Source: Sandaracinaceae bacterium
GTDB lineage: Bacteria > Myxococcota_A > Polyangia > Polyangiales > JADJQN01
DNA: 64,000 nt
Direction of reading: 5' to 3'
Assembly (NCBI GenBank): GCA_016712745.1
Contig: JADJQN010000003.1
Coordinates: 1,178,001-1,242,000 of the forward strand
Shown here: positions 36,046 through 45,242 of the stretch, piece after piece
Layout of the letters: every line of letters starts with the position of its first letter
Position numbering within the stretch: the first letter of the stretch is position 1
Notes under the pieces: model-generated
Seen by the model: only the letters and a program-made list of their open reading frames with translations
What the model was told of the DNA's origin: nothing
Database searches by the model: none
Program-made: the position numbers and the translations under genes

Positions 36046-37089
36046 ATGAAAATCGCGATCATCCCGGGTGACGGTATAGGCAAAGAGGTAGTGCGCGAGG
36101 GCGTTCGCGTCCTTGAGGCGCTGCGCGACAAGCGCAAGTTGCCTCTCGAGCTTTGGCATCTGGACCTAGGAGCTGACCGCTACTTGAAGGACGGCACGAC
36201 GTTCCCGAAAGAAATCGCCGCGCAGATTCAGAACGAGTGCGCAGCGGTGCTCTTGGGTGCGCTCGGTGACCCGCGTGTGCCAGGCCTCGAGCATGCGCGC
36301 GACATCTTGTTCGGCTTGCGCTTCGGTCTCGACCTCTACTGCAATATTCGCCCCGTCGTGTGTTTGCACGACCGTTTGATGCCGCTGAAGAACAAGACCG
36401 CGAAGGATTGTGACTTCGTTGTCTTCCGCGAGAACACCGAGGGTATCTACGTCGGCATGGGCGGTCAGTTCAAACGGGGCACGCCCGACGAAATCGCCAT
36501 CAACGAAGATGTAAACACGCGCAAGGGCGTCGAGCGTGTGATTCGGGCGGCCTTCGAGTACGCGAAGACAAACAAGAAGACGCGCGTGCACATGGCCGAC
36601 AAATCCAACGCCATGAAGCACGCACACGAGCTTTGGTACCGCTGCTTCTTCGAAGTCGCCAAAGACTATCCGGGCATCGAAGCGCACCACGTCTACGTCG
36701 ACGCGATGTGCCTCTACATGATCACCGACCCGTCGCAGTTCCAGGTAGTCGTCACGTGCAATCTCTTCGGCGATATCGTCACGGACTTGGGAGCGGCACT
36801 TCAAGGTGGCCTCGGCATGGCCGGTAGCGCGAACGTTCAGCCGGGTCGCGTCAGCATGTTCGAGCCCGTCCACGGCAGCGCTCCTCCGCTCGCCGGCAAG
36901 GACGTCGCCAATCCGCTGGCAACTGTTCTCACCATCGGCATGATGATGACGCACCTCGGTTTCCCCGACGAAGAAGCGCGTCTCACGGACATCGTGCGGC
37001 GCGCTATCGACACCAGGAATTGCACCCGCGATGTCGGCGGCGAGCTTGGTACCAAAGCCGTTGGCGATTGGGTACTGAGCCAGCTCTAG
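36046..37089 (+). CDS. Isocitrate/isopropylmalate dehydrogenase family protein
   Basis: 347-residue beta-decarboxylating dehydrogenase. IPGDGIGKEVV at the N-terminus, substrate-site RENTEGIYVGMGG, VDAMCLYMI with the general-base Lys/Asp region, signature NLFGDIVTDLGAALQGGLG, and adenine-binding EPVHGSAPPLAGKD. Length fits LeuB. The RFGLDLYCNIRPV segment is shared by LeuB and related enzymes, so 3-isopropylmalate, homoisocitrate or tartrate/malate substrates remain open; no leuA/C/D is adjacent, hence no gene symbol. It converges with the lytic transglycosylase gene with a four-base overlap. Confidence 0.87.
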   Translation: MKIAIIPGDGIGKEVVREGVRVLEALRDKRKLPLELWHLDLGADRYLKDGTTFPKEIAAQIQNECAAVLLGALGDPRVPGLEHARDILFGLRFGLDLYCNIRPVVCLHDRLMPLKNKTAKDCDFVVFRENTEGIYVGMGGQFKRGTPDEIAINEDVNTRKGVERVIRAAFEYAKTNKKTRVHMADKSNAMKHAHELWYRCFFEVAKDYPGIEAHHVYVDAMCLYMITDPSQFQVVVTCNLFGDIVTDLGAALQGGLGMAGSANVQPGRVSMFEPVHGSAPPLAGKDVANPLATVLTIGMMMTHLGFPDEEARLTDIVRRAIDTRNCTRDVGGELGTKAVGDWVLSQL

Positions 37090-39335
37090 CGATCGGCGTG
37101 GGCGGATGCCGCATCGATGCGCGAGCGATCGATGCGCAACGGCAGTTGCATCGGCCATCCTGCCGAAGGATTGCGCATATAGCGATAGCGCGCCCAATGC
37201 GACATGACACGGCGGATGTAGTTGCGTGTTTGGTCGACGGCGATTCGCTCGACAAAGAGATCCAGCTCGTCGGTGGTGCTCGTCGATACCCAGCGCTGCA
37301 TGCGCGGCGCGCCCGCGTTGTACGCGCCAATCGAAAGCGGAGCCTGCTGAGAGAATGTTCGGTAAAGGTTGCCCGTGTAGACAGCCGAAAGATGAATATT
37401 GATGCGTGGATCGAAAAGGTCTTGGCGATCGGCGCGCTCGTTGATCCCTTCAGCGACTCGGCTCGCAGTTGACGGCAACAGCTGCAGAAGGCCAATCGCA
37501 TCCGCGATCGAAACGACGTCAGGATCGTAGCCGCTCTCCTGACGCATGATCGCGTAGAGATAGTCTTCAGGAACATTGCGTGCGCGCGCTTCGCTGTCGA
37601 CGATGTCTTGCCACGGCCGCGGGTAGGCTGCATGCCACACCCAGGCGTTGTCGGGCCCGATCGGGCGTGACAACGCTTCGCGCATGCCCGCGGTTAGGTG
37701 ATAGGTGCGATCGGCGTCGCCGAGCTCATCGTAGATCGCTACCAATGCCTCGATTTCGCGGCCATTCGGCGCCTGTGCACGAAGCGAGCTTTCGCGCGCT
37801 CGCACAAGGGCCCTCGCATCTTGGCGCAAGCCGAGCGAGGCGTAAAAGCGCGCAGCCTCGGGCAGACGCACGCGGGGAGGCGTGGTCGGTGTCGCGTTGA
37901 TCGTCGGCTGAGCTGCGAAGGGCGGCGCGTCTTCGCCAAGCTCGACGAGCCGCGCGTGAGCGAGCAATGCATACCAATGCAGAGGCTCCGCAGCGACAGC
38001 GGAACGATAAGACGCAATGCCCCGCTCGCGCTGATTTGCAAGCACGAGCGAACGCGCCGCCCAGTAGTGACCGCGGCCTTTCACCATGCCGCCGGTTCCT
38101 TCGTCGGCAAAGTTCGTAAACGCACGTGCCGCATCCACAAAACGTCCTCGCGCGAATTGAAAGAACGCGAGTTGGGCGTTGCCCTCGCGCACAAACTCCT
38201 CCGCGCGCGCGGCGAAGGGTCCGCGCAGGAAGCGATTCATTTCACGTACGCCTTCGTCCGATCCGCTGCGCAACAGACTAAGCGCAGCGAGGTAGGCAGC
38301 TTCCGGCGCGTGCTCATCCGCCGAATGCGCGCGCGCGAAGCGCCTGTAGGCGCGAATGGCCGCCGGCTCTCGATCGGAGCGGGCCAACGCTCGCGCGGCA
38401 TGAAACTCATCGGACAGAGCCGTTGCGCTTGGAAGGCGTGCGGCTTCAGCAAGCACGCGCGAAGCCTCCTCGTAGTTGCGACGCGTACCAAAGAGCGCCA
38501 TGCCCTTCACGTGCAAAAACCGGGCTTTTAGCGCGCGATCGCGCGGTGCCGCCAGCTGTCGCAACTCCTCGACGGCTCGTCCATGCTGCCTCGCTGCCGA
38601 GAATGCTTCCGCGCGATCAAGATGCTCGGCCATCGTCCACGTCGGCGTCGCGTGAAGCGTGGCAAGCTTTTGCGCCGCGTCGTCGGCACGCGGGTGAGCT
38701 GGCTGCTCGAGGAGCACGCCGCGCAACTCACGGATGGCGCGATCGCGCTGGCCTTGGGCGAGCAGAATATCCGCGCGCGTTAGTCGGTAGGGAACAGCAG
38801 CTCGAGCACGCACATCGCGGATGGCACTTTCGATTCGAGTAAGTGCGAGCGCGTAGTTGCGCATTCGCAAGGCACACTCCGCCATACGTGCATCGACTTC
38901 CGATGATGGATTGCGCAACGCCGCTCCCTGCGTGAGCGCCTCGTCGCAGCGAGCGGCCATGGCCAAAAGCACGATGCGGCGCTTAGCGATGTCTTCGGCA
39001 ATTTCTGAAGGCACGCCGTCGAAGGCGCCAGTCAACGAATCTGCGGCTTCTGAATAGCGCGTGAGTCGCTCGAGCAATCGTGCCCGCAAGTAGCGCGCGC
39101 TTGCGGATGAACGAAGGGCCTGCGGCAGGACATCAAGCGTGCGCAGCGCATTGGCAGTTTGATTGGCGGCAACAAGCGGAGCGACTGCCACAAGAGGGTC
39201 GGGCGGGCTACCCGCATCCTGCGCATGCACGAAGGCAGCGAGCCCCACGACGCACACCACTAGGCCCGCCGCTCCCTTGTGCCAATACCTCACTCTGCAC
39301 AGCCTCCGTGCAAAGGGAACGACGGGCAAGTCCAT
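37086..39335 (-). CDS. Soluble lytic murein transglycosylase (Slt70-like)
   Basis: About 749 residues. Signal-anchor segment (GAAGLVVCVVGLAAFVHAQ), a long alpha-helical TPR-like superhelix over residues 50-540 (repeats such as RYLRARLLERLTRYSEAADSL), and a C-terminal lysozyme-like SLT domain: YLYAIMRQESGYDPDVVS with the catalytic Glu, AIGLLQLLPSTASRVA, NIHLSAVYTGNLY, IGAYNAGAPRMQRW. Cleaves peptidoglycan glycan strands leaving 1,6-anhydro ends. I use ATG 39335; the frame also opens at a TTG at 39347. Divergent from the small lipoprotein gene at 39409. Confidence 0.88.
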   Translation of the reverse strand: MDLPVVPFARRLCRVRYWHKGAAGLVVCVVGLAAFVHAQDAGSPPDPLVAVAPLVAANQTANALRTLDVLPQALRSSASARYLRARLLERLTRYSEAADSLTGAFDGVPSEIAEDIAKRRIVLLAMAARCDEALTQGAALRNPSSEVDARMAECALRMRNYALALTRIESAIRDVRARAAVPYRLTRADILLAQGQRDRAIRELRGVLLEQPAHPRADDAAQKLATLHATPTWTMAEHLDRAEAFSAARQHGRAVEELRQLAAPRDRALKARFLHVKGMALFGTRRNYEEASRVLAEAARLPSATALSDEFHAARALARSDREPAAIRAYRRFARAHSADEHAPEAAYLAALSLLRSGSDEGVREMNRFLRGPFAARAEEFVREGNAQLAFFQFARGRFVDAARAFTNFADEGTGGMVKGRGHYWAARSLVLANQRERGIASYRSAVAAEPLHWYALLAHARLVELGEDAPPFAAQPTINATPTTPPRVRLPEAARFYASLGLRQDARALVRARESSLRAQAPNGREIEALVAIYDELGDADRTYHLTAGMREALSRPIGPDNAWVWHAAYPRPWQDIVDSEARARNVPEDYLYAIMRQESGYDPDVVSIADAIGLLQLLPSTASRVAEGINERADRQDLFDPRINIHLSAVYTGNLYRTFSQQAPLSIGAYNAGAPRMQRWVSTSTTDELDLFVERIAVDQTRNYIRRVMSHWARYRYMRNPSAGWPMQLPLRIDRSRIDAASAHADR

Positions 39336-39408
39336 GGCATTCCCCAAGACTTCCTCGTTCCGACGGCGATTGGCGATTGGGCGGGTCTTGGTCTACGCTC
39401 GCGCCATC

Positions 39409-39792
39409 GTGCTCCGGAATACCCTACTTTTCGCAGCGATTTGCGCTTTCAGCGCGCTCTATGGCTGCTCTCCGCAGATCGGCGACGATTGCACCTCGTC
39501 GATCCGGTGCGATTTGAACAACACGCGCATTTGCGACCTTTCCTTGCCCGAAGGCTACTGCACGATCGCCAACTGCGAGGCCACGAGCTGTCCGCAAGAT
39601 GAGTCCTTGTGCATCGAGTTCTTCTCGGAGGAGCCGCGACGTGCTCAGAGCTACTGCATGGCGCGTTGCGAAGTCGACAGCGATTGCCGCGACGACGTTG
39701 GCTACCGATGCTTGAGCGCGTCGGACCTCGACGCTGTCTCACTCGACGAGGACGTAAAGTTCTGCGCTCTTCCGCGCGCGACTACGCCGTAG
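39409..39792 (+). CDS. Small Cys-rich lipoprotein
   Basis: About 127 residues from GTG 39409: signal and lipobox FSALYGC, then ten or more cysteines (DDCTSSIRCDLNNTRICD, NCEATSCPQDESLC, MARCEVDSDCRDDVGYRC) including one DSDC unit like those in the protein at 33318. Probably a disulfide-stabilised surface lipoprotein of unknown function. An in-frame ATG at 39334 would put 25 residues ahead of the signal; no ribosome site clearly decides. It ends 10 bases before dppB-like permease and could be co-transcribed. Confidence 0.62.
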   Translation: MLRNTLLFAAICAFSALYGCSPQIGDDCTSSIRCDLNNTRICDLSLPEGYCTIANCEATSCPQDESLCIEFFSEEPRRAQSYCMARCEVDSDCRDDVGYRCLSASDLDAVSLDEDVKFCALPRATTP

Positions 39793-39802
39793 TCAAAGCC
39801 GC

Positions 39803-40744
39803 ATGTCTGCCGGCCTATCTCGATACATTGCGACGCGCCTCGGCCGAGCACTTCTCACTGTCATCGGCGTCATCACGCTGGTCTTCATTCTGGTACGCGT
39901 AAGTCCGGGAGATCCGGTCGACGCTATTTTGGGCGATCAAGCGAGCGCCGAGGAGCGCGCCGCCAAGCGAACGCAGCTGCATCTCGATCAAGCTTTACCG
40001 ATGCAGTTCTTGCACTTTCTCGGTGACGTTGGGGACGGTTCTCTTGGCCGGTCCTACACGCGTCCGGACGAGAGCGTCTCCTCGCTCATCGGCGAAGTGC
40101 TTCCGTCCACGCTTCTTCTGGGCCTCTTTGCGATTCTTGTAGCGTGGGCGATCGCCATTCCGCTCGGCAGCATTGCCGCAGTTAAGCGAGGTAGCTTTTG
40201 GGACGGGACGGCGCGGGGCTTTGCGCTTTTCGGGATTGCAGTGCCAGCGATCTGGCTCGGACCGCTGCTCGTTCTCTTCTTTGGCGTAAAGCTCAAATGG
40301 CTGCCGCTTCCCGGCGATGAAGACGTCGGCATCGAAGGCTTGATCCTCCCCGCCCTCACGGTGGGCGCAGCTCTTGCCGCGATCCTCATGCGCCAAACAC
40401 GCGCCGCGATGATGGAAGTTCTCTCCGAGCAATACGTGCTCGCCGCCCGCGCTCGCGGTGTCGCGGGCTGGAAGGTTGTGCTCGTCCACGCGCTACGCAA
40501 CGCAATGCTACCCGTCATGACGGTGGGCGCGGCTCAACTTGCCGGCGTTTTTTCTGGAGCGGTGATCGCTGAAAAGGTTTTCGAGCGTCAGGGATTAGGT
40601 ACGCTCTTTTTGGATGCCTACTTCGCGCGCGATATTCCGGTTGTTCAAGGCGCCGTGCTTGTCGTTGCTATCACCTACGTGCTGGTCAACCTCGTCGTCG
40701 AGCTCATCTACGGCGTAGTTGATCCGCGGGTGCGAGTCGCATGA
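39803..40744 (+). CDS. Peptide-type ABC transporter permease (DppB/OppB family)
   Basis: 313 residues, six predicted transmembrane helices starting with the family opener (RYIATRLGRALLTVIGVITLVF...VRVSPGDP). The EAA loop reads AARARGVAGWKVVLVHALRN, and AVIAEKVFERQGLGTLF is typical. It forms the transmembrane pore with DppC for oligopeptides, nickel or related ligands. Overlaps dppC by four bases (ATGA). No ATPase or solute-binding protein gene is adjacent. Confidence 0.92.
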   Translation: MSAGLSRYIATRLGRALLTVIGVITLVFILVRVSPGDPVDAILGDQASAEERAAKRTQLHLDQALPMQFLHFLGDVGDGSLGRSYTRPDESVSSLIGEVLPSTLLLGLFAILVAWAIAIPLGSIAAVKRGSFWDGTARGFALFGIAVPAIWLGPLLVLFFGVKLKWLPLPGDEDVGIEGLILPALTVGAALAAILMRQTRAAMMEVLSEQYVLAARARGVAGWKVVLVHALRNAMLPVMTVGAAQLAGVFSGAVIAEKVFERQGLGTLFLDAYFARDIPVVQGAVLVVAITYVLVNLVVELIYGVVDPRVRVA

Positions 40745-41556
40745 AGCGTCTACGCAAAATGTCATTTGGCGTATTCGTCGTCGCGATCTTCGCGCTCATC
40801 GCGATCTTCGGCCCATGGCTTGCGCCCTTTTCGCCATCGGAAATCGACCTGACGAACGAATATGTCCGCCCATCTGAAAGCCACTGGCTTGGCACGACCG
40901 ACAACGGCGTCGATATCCTCAGCGTCATCCTTCACGGTGCTCGTCTTGCGGGCCTCGTCGGCATCACCGTCGTAGCTATCTCGCTCGTGCTGGGAACGCT
41001 CGCTGGAATGGCAGCCGCATATCGCGGCGGCAAGCTCGATCATGCCATCACCGGCTTTGCTGACCTCATGCAACCTTTCCCTTCCGTCATGCTCAACGTC
41101 GCGATGCTCGCGCTCGTTGCAAAGCCCGGCGTCCTTCATTTAGTCCTCGCGCTCCTGCCAAGCGGATGGGTGATCTACGCCCGCATCGCCCGCGCGCAGA
41201 CTCTCACTCTGCGCGAACGCGAGTATGTGCAAGCCGGCCGGGCACTGGGTATGAGCGATCGCCGCATCATCCTGCGCCACATCTTCCCCAACCTCGCGAG
41301 CCCTCTCGCGATCCAGGCCACGAGCCATCTTGGCGGCGCAATCCTCGCCGAAAGCACACTCTCCTTCCTGGGCCTAGGTCCGGGACGCGCCGCATCTTGG
41401 GGCGCCTTACTCGACCAGGGGAGCGCAGTACTTTTGCGTTTCCCGCATGTAGCCTTGATCGCGGGCGGCACCATCGCCATCACCGTCCTTGGCTTCAACC
41501 TCGCTGGCGACTGGCTGCGCGATCGCTTGGATCCGCGATCTCGCAACTCCCGCTGA
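40741..41556 (+). CDS. Peptide-type ABC transporter permease (DppC/OppC family)
   Basis: 271 residues with N-terminal helix (VFVVAIFALIAIFGPWLAPF), the linker motif HWLGTTDNGVDILSVILHGAR, five further helices and the EAA loop AGRALGMSDRRIILRHIFPN. Ends LAGDWLRDRLDPRSRNSR, the family-typical tail, so the gene is complete. This tail has a decayed second copy at 44195-44281. The permease pair lacks ATPase and binding-protein genes here. The hybrid histidine kinase gene begins 71 bases downstream on the same strand. Confidence 0.92.
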   Translation: MKRLRKMSFGVFVVAIFALIAIFGPWLAPFSPSEIDLTNEYVRPSESHWLGTTDNGVDILSVILHGARLAGLVGITVVAISLVLGTLAGMAAAYRGGKLDHAITGFADLMQPFPSVMLNVAMLALVAKPGVLHLVLALLPSGWVIYARIARAQTLTLREREYVQAGRALGMSDRRIILRHIFPNLASPLAIQATSHLGGAILAESTLSFLGLGPGRAASWGALLDQGSAVLLRFPHVALIAGGTIAITVLGFNLAGDWLRDRLDPRSRNSR

Positions 41557-41627
41557 CGGTAGTCCCCAAATGGATGCGGACGTCTTTCGACTCATACCTT
41601 GTCGAGCATTGAGCTATCCTCGCGTGC

Positions 41628-44057
41628 ATGTTCTGGGGGGAACAAACGGCCGTGCTCGAGCGCGTCGCCGCGAAGGACGCGCTTGCGGAGATCCTTCGCG
41701 ACATCGTTGCGATGATCGAGAAGCAGGCGGAGGGCATGGCCTGCTCGCTGCTTCTACTCGACGACGCAACGCAGACCTTTCGCACGAGCATCACCGCAAG
41801 CTTGCCCAACGAGTACGCGATTCAACTTCTCGGACTCGAAGTGGGGCCCCATGCGGGATCATGCGGCGCGGCAGCCTTCTTGCACAAGCGCGTGATCGTG
41901 GAAGACATCGCGACGCATCCCAACTGGAAACCGTATCGTCAAACCGCCTTGGCGTTTGGGCTAAAGGCGTGTTGGTCGACTCCAATCATCTCGTCAACGG
42001 GAGGCGTGCTTGGGACATTCGCGATGTACTACTACACGTCGCGCGCCCCTTCGCCTGAAGAGTGTGGTTGGGTCGACGCTGCAACGCACCTTGCGGCGGT
42101 AGCCATCGAAAGTGACCGCGACACAACGGCGTTGCGGCAGAGCGAAGAGAGACTGCGCGCCATTATCGAGCGCACTCCTGACGTCGCAATCCAGTGGTAC
42201 GACGATGCCGGTCGCGTGATCTTCTACAACGAAGCATCGCGACGACTGTTCAAATGGACGGAGCGCGGCGCCATCGGAAAGACGCTGCTTGAGCTTGGCT
42301 TTTGGACCGTCCGAGAGGAGCAGCGTTTTGCCGAGGCGCGCGTTCAAGCTGCGGCCGACCAGCACGTCGCACCGACGCAATTTGCGTTCGCGCGTCCCGA
42401 TGGCAGTGACGGCTACTTACTATCGACGGTATTTCGCATCCCGCTGTCAGCCTCGGAGCACTGCTATGTGTGCATGGATGTGGACCTCACCGAGCAGCAC
42501 CGGATGGAGGCCAGCGTCCGTGCGAACGAAGCGTTGCGTGCGCTCATCTACGACCTTGTCACGGACATCATTTTCTACCTCGAGGTTGATGCGAATCAGC
42601 AATACCGCTTCAAATCCGTAAATCACGCGTTTTTGCTTGCGAACGGTTTGCGCGAGGACCAGGTGGTCGGACGCCTTGTCGATGAGGTCTTTGCGCCCGC
42701 CTCGCTCGCGCTGACGAAAGCCAAGTACGCAGAATCAATTGCCGCCCGCGGGCGCGTGTCGTGGGAAGAGGTTTCGCGTTCGGAGACCGGCTTGCATTAC
42801 GGGCATGTAAGCGTGAGTCCCGTTCATGATGACGCAGGCAAGTGCACGCACCTCGTGGGCACCGTTCACGACCTAACGGAACGACGCGCAGCGGAGCACG
42901 AACGTCGAGAAATCGAACATCATCTACTTCATTCTCAACGTCTTCAGGCCCTCGGCACTCTCGCCGGCGGAATCGCGCACGACTTCAACAATCTGCTCGC
43001 GGCGATCCATCTGAACCTCGACATGGCGCTCGAATCGGTCGCGTCAGACGCGAAGACAACCGCGAATTTGCACGAAGTAAAGCAAGCCGCTCAGCGGGCG
43101 ACCGCCATGGTCAAACAGATCTTCGCCTTCGGCCGACAAGGCGAAGCTCCTCGCGAGTTGCTATCGCTGCAGCCCGTGGTCGAGGAAGCCGTGCGTTTGG
43201 TAAGTGTTACCCTAAAACCTAACGTCAAGCTGCGCACTCATTTCGCAAGCGACTTGCCGATCGTGCGCAGCGACTCGACGCAAATCCACCAAGTAGTCGT
43301 GAACCTCGTTACGAACGCTGCGCAGGCCATCGGCGATTCACCAGGCGAAATTGATCTCAGGCTCGAGAGCGTTTTCATTGCGGCGGGCACACGCCGCGAT
43401 CTGCCCGATGCCGATGAAGGGCCCTACGTGCAGCTGACCGTGCAAGACACCGGCGCCGGAATGGATATGAGCACGCAAAAGCGCGTCTTCGAGCCGTTCT
43501 TTACGACGAAAGCGTCCGGCGTAGGCACCGGCCTTGGCCTTTCTGTCGTGCACGGCATCGTCAAGAACCACGGGGGGTTCGTGACTCTGCAAAGTGAGGT
43601 CGGCAAAGGCTCTACGTTCTCTCTCTTTTTGCCTGCGCTCACCGAGCTTGCAACCGGCAAGAAGAGCGGCCCGATTGAACAGGTGCGGAAAGGATCTTTG
43701 CGCATCTTGTTCGTGGACGATGACGAGGCGCTGGTCATTCTTGCGCGTCGGGCTTTCGCGCATCTCGGCCACCGAGTCACGGCTTATTGCAGCTCTCAGC
43801 AAGCGCTCGAAGATTTTAGACAGCGCGCGCAGGAGTTCGATGTGATCGTGACGGACATCAAGATGCCCGTGCTCGACGGCCCAGCTCTCGTGCGCGCGCT
43901 GCGGCAGATACGCCCGGATGTTCGCGTCGTTTTGATGTCAGGCGCGCTGCGTCCCGAAGACGAAGCGATGGCCAAAGAGCTCAATGTGACGCGCCTCTTT
44001 GAGAAGCCTCAATCGCTGTACGATCTCGCGAAGCTCGTTACGTTGTACCTGACCTAG
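41628..44057 (+). CDS. Hybrid histidine kinase (GAF-PAS-PAS-HisKA-HATPase-REC)
   Basis: 809 residues without transmembrane helices, hence a cytoplasmic sensor. Order: GAF domain about 10-165 (AGSCGAAAFLHKRVIVEDIA), PAS about 175-290 (IIERTPDVAIQWYDDAGRV), a second PAS about 305-420, dimerisation domain with phospho-His451 (LAGGIAHDFNNLLAAI), HATPase about 545-665 (NLVTNAAQAIGDSPG, DTGAGMD, GTGLGLSVVHGIVKNHGG) and a C-terminal receiver with acceptor Asp743 (FDVIVTDIKMPVLDG; acidic pair VDDDEA). The HDFNN H-box places it with the HWE-neighbouring HisKA group. No output-domain regulator is adjacent; the receiver may pass phosphate to another protein. Confidence 0.95.
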   Translation: MFWGEQTAVLERVAAKDALAEILRDIVAMIEKQAEGMACSLLLLDDATQTFRTSITASLPNEYAIQLLGLEVGPHAGSCGAAAFLHKRVIVEDIATHPNWKPYRQTALAFGLKACWSTPIISSTGGVLGTFAMYYYTSRAPSPEECGWVDAATHLAAVAIESDRDTTALRQSEERLRAIIERTPDVAIQWYDDAGRVIFYNEASRRLFKWTERGAIGKTLLELGFWTVREEQRFAEARVQAAADQHVAPTQFAFARPDGSDGYLLSTVFRIPLSASEHCYVCMDVDLTEQHRMEASVRANEALRALIYDLVTDIIFYLEVDANQQYRFKSVNHAFLLANGLREDQVVGRLVDEVFAPASLALTKAKYAESIAARGRVSWEEVSRSETGLHYGHVSVSPVHDDAGKCTHLVGTVHDLTERRAAEHERREIEHHLLHSQRLQALGTLAGGIAHDFNNLLAAIHLNLDMALESVASDAKTTANLHEVKQAAQRATAMVKQIFAFGRQGEAPRELLSLQPVVEEAVRLVSVTLKPNVKLRTHFASDLPIVRSDSTQIHQVVVNLVTNAAQAIGDSPGEIDLRLESVFIAAGTRRDLPDADEGPYVQLTVQDTGAGMDMSTQKRVFEPFFTTKASGVGTGLGLSVVHGIVKNHGGFVTLQSEVGKGSTFSLFLPALTELATGKKSGPIEQVRKGSLRILFVDDDEALVILARRAFAHLGHRVTAYCSSQQALEDFRQRAQEFDVIVTDIKMPVLDGPALVRALRQIRPDVRVVLMSGALRPEDEAMAKELNVTRLFEKPQSLYDLAKLVTLYLT

Positions 44058-44117
44058 CACGGCGACCGGTAACGGGAGGGCGCCTGTACCGCCAAACCAC
44101 ATTGGGGGTTCGCGCGG

Positions 44118-44281
44118 TCCGCGGATGCCCTACCGCGACGTTGCTGCCCCGCCATCACTTCGCGCTCGTTGCCGCGCACGATGAGCTCTTCACCGCCATC
44201 GCCGTCACCGTCCTTGGCGTCAACCTTGCTGGCGACTAGCTACGCGGTCCCCTGGATCCACGATCTCGCAACTCGCGCTGA
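44118..44281 (+). pseudogene. Mosaic of decayed gene fragments (PQQ-protein start, glycosidase part, dppC tail)
   Basis: Three pieces end to end. 44118-44139 matches 45236-45257 at 21 of 22 bases, covering the start codon region of the PQQ-repeat gene. 44154-44200 matches 46244-46290 at about 39 of 47 bases, within the glycosidase gene read antisense. 44195-44281 matches 41470-41556 at 76 of 87 bases, the last 29 codons of dppC, but with TGG changed to TAG. The dppC tail retains the same stop codon. All matches are in the same orientation and were counted by eye. They look like remnants of paralogous genes. Confidence 0.65.
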
Positions 44282-45180
44282 ACCGCCACGTGAGGGCGCC
44301 TTCGGTTTTCGCGAGCCAGCAGAGCATCGGCCTTCCGGCTGAGAAGAGTTTTGAGCTCGCGAGAGAGTGCCGCATCGAATTGCCGTCTCAAAAAGCGCAC
44401 TCTAAACTCGCCAAACGCGCGCGTGGCTTCGCGCTGAGCACGAAGCTGCAGTCGTCGTGCCGTCGGGTCGGCGCGCTTCAGAAGCATCGCAACGATGAGC
44501 TGCAAATCGCGCAGCTTACCCAGCCGGTCTTGCACCGACCGTAGCGTGCGCAAAAGAGCTCTCCCTCCGCTGCTCGCTTCTGCGCGCGGCTCCAAAAGAT
44601 AGCGCAGGTGCTTCGCAGCGATGCGCGCTTTATGGGCATCCCGTTTATTGTCGATGGTTGTGGCACGATGCAAATGTGTTCGCAGTGCGCGTAGTGCATG
44701 CTTCGCGTGCGTTCGAAGTAGCGTGTCGAGCTCCCGCTGGCGTTGGGAGTCTGCGCTGAGGCGCTCGCCGAAACGAACGAGCCGCTCGCTCATCTCCTCC
44801 GCAAAAGAAGCGAACTCCGGCAAGACTTTCTGCCCAATGCGCCGGTAAGCGCGCCGCCGCTCAACTTCGAGCCTGTGTAGCAATCGCACCTCGCCCACGA
44901 CGTTCGCTGCATCGATGCGCGACCGGCGTTTCGCGAGCCACTGCACAAAAAGCTCAGCATCGCGCGCGTCACCCGTCGCCCGCGCAAGCTTCTTCAAGCG
45001 TCTGATGTGGCGTGCGCCTATCGTGGTTCGTGAGTGCTCTGCATACACACCGACCGTCGTGCGTAAGCGACGCAGCGCCACACGAAAATCATGGAGCGCT
45101 TCGCCTTGGTTTTCACGACCGCGCAGCGCAAATGCCTCACGCGCATCGAGTGCATCGCTGAGGTAGCGGAGTCCGTTCAC
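44236..45180 (-). CDS. CHAD domain protein
   Basis: 314 residues, rich in Arg and His, mostly helical, with the CHAD hallmarks: ALHDFRVALRRLRTTVGVY, ATGDARDAELFVQWL, HKARIAAKHLRYLLEP, LGKLRDLQLIVAML. CHAD domains bind inorganic polyphosphate through conserved His/Arg/Lys. The usual N-terminal CYTH triphosphatase partner is not attached or nearby. The start is GTG 45180. The last 18 or so residues are encoded antisense to the decayed dppC tail, and the stop is one strand of a CTAG (44236-44239) that is also the premature stop of that remnant, so the native C-terminus may have been replaced. Confidence 0.87.
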   Translation of the reverse strand: MNGLRYLSDALDAREAFALRGRENQGEALHDFRVALRRLRTTVGVYAEHSRTTIGARHIRRLKKLARATGDARDAELFVQWLAKRRSRIDAANVVGEVRLLHRLEVERRRAYRRIGQKVLPEFASFAEEMSERLVRFGERLSADSQRQRELDTLLRTHAKHALRALRTHLHRATTIDNKRDAHKARIAAKHLRYLLEPRAEASSGGRALLRTLRSVQDRLGKLRDLQLIVAMLLKRADPTARRLQLRAQREATRAFGEFRVRFLRRQFDAALSRELKTLLSRKADALLARENRRRPHVAVQRELRDRGSRGPRS

Positions 45181-45242
45181 ATGACGAATATACGCTCACA
45201 CGGGCGTCGCATGCGACCGGCTGCTCGCGCTAGTATCCGCAG

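Noticed and set aside
36166..37197. Minus-strand frame of 343 codons opposite the IDH/IPMDH-family gene
   Set aside because: Antisense shadow with no recognisable motifs; the plus strand has the family signature.
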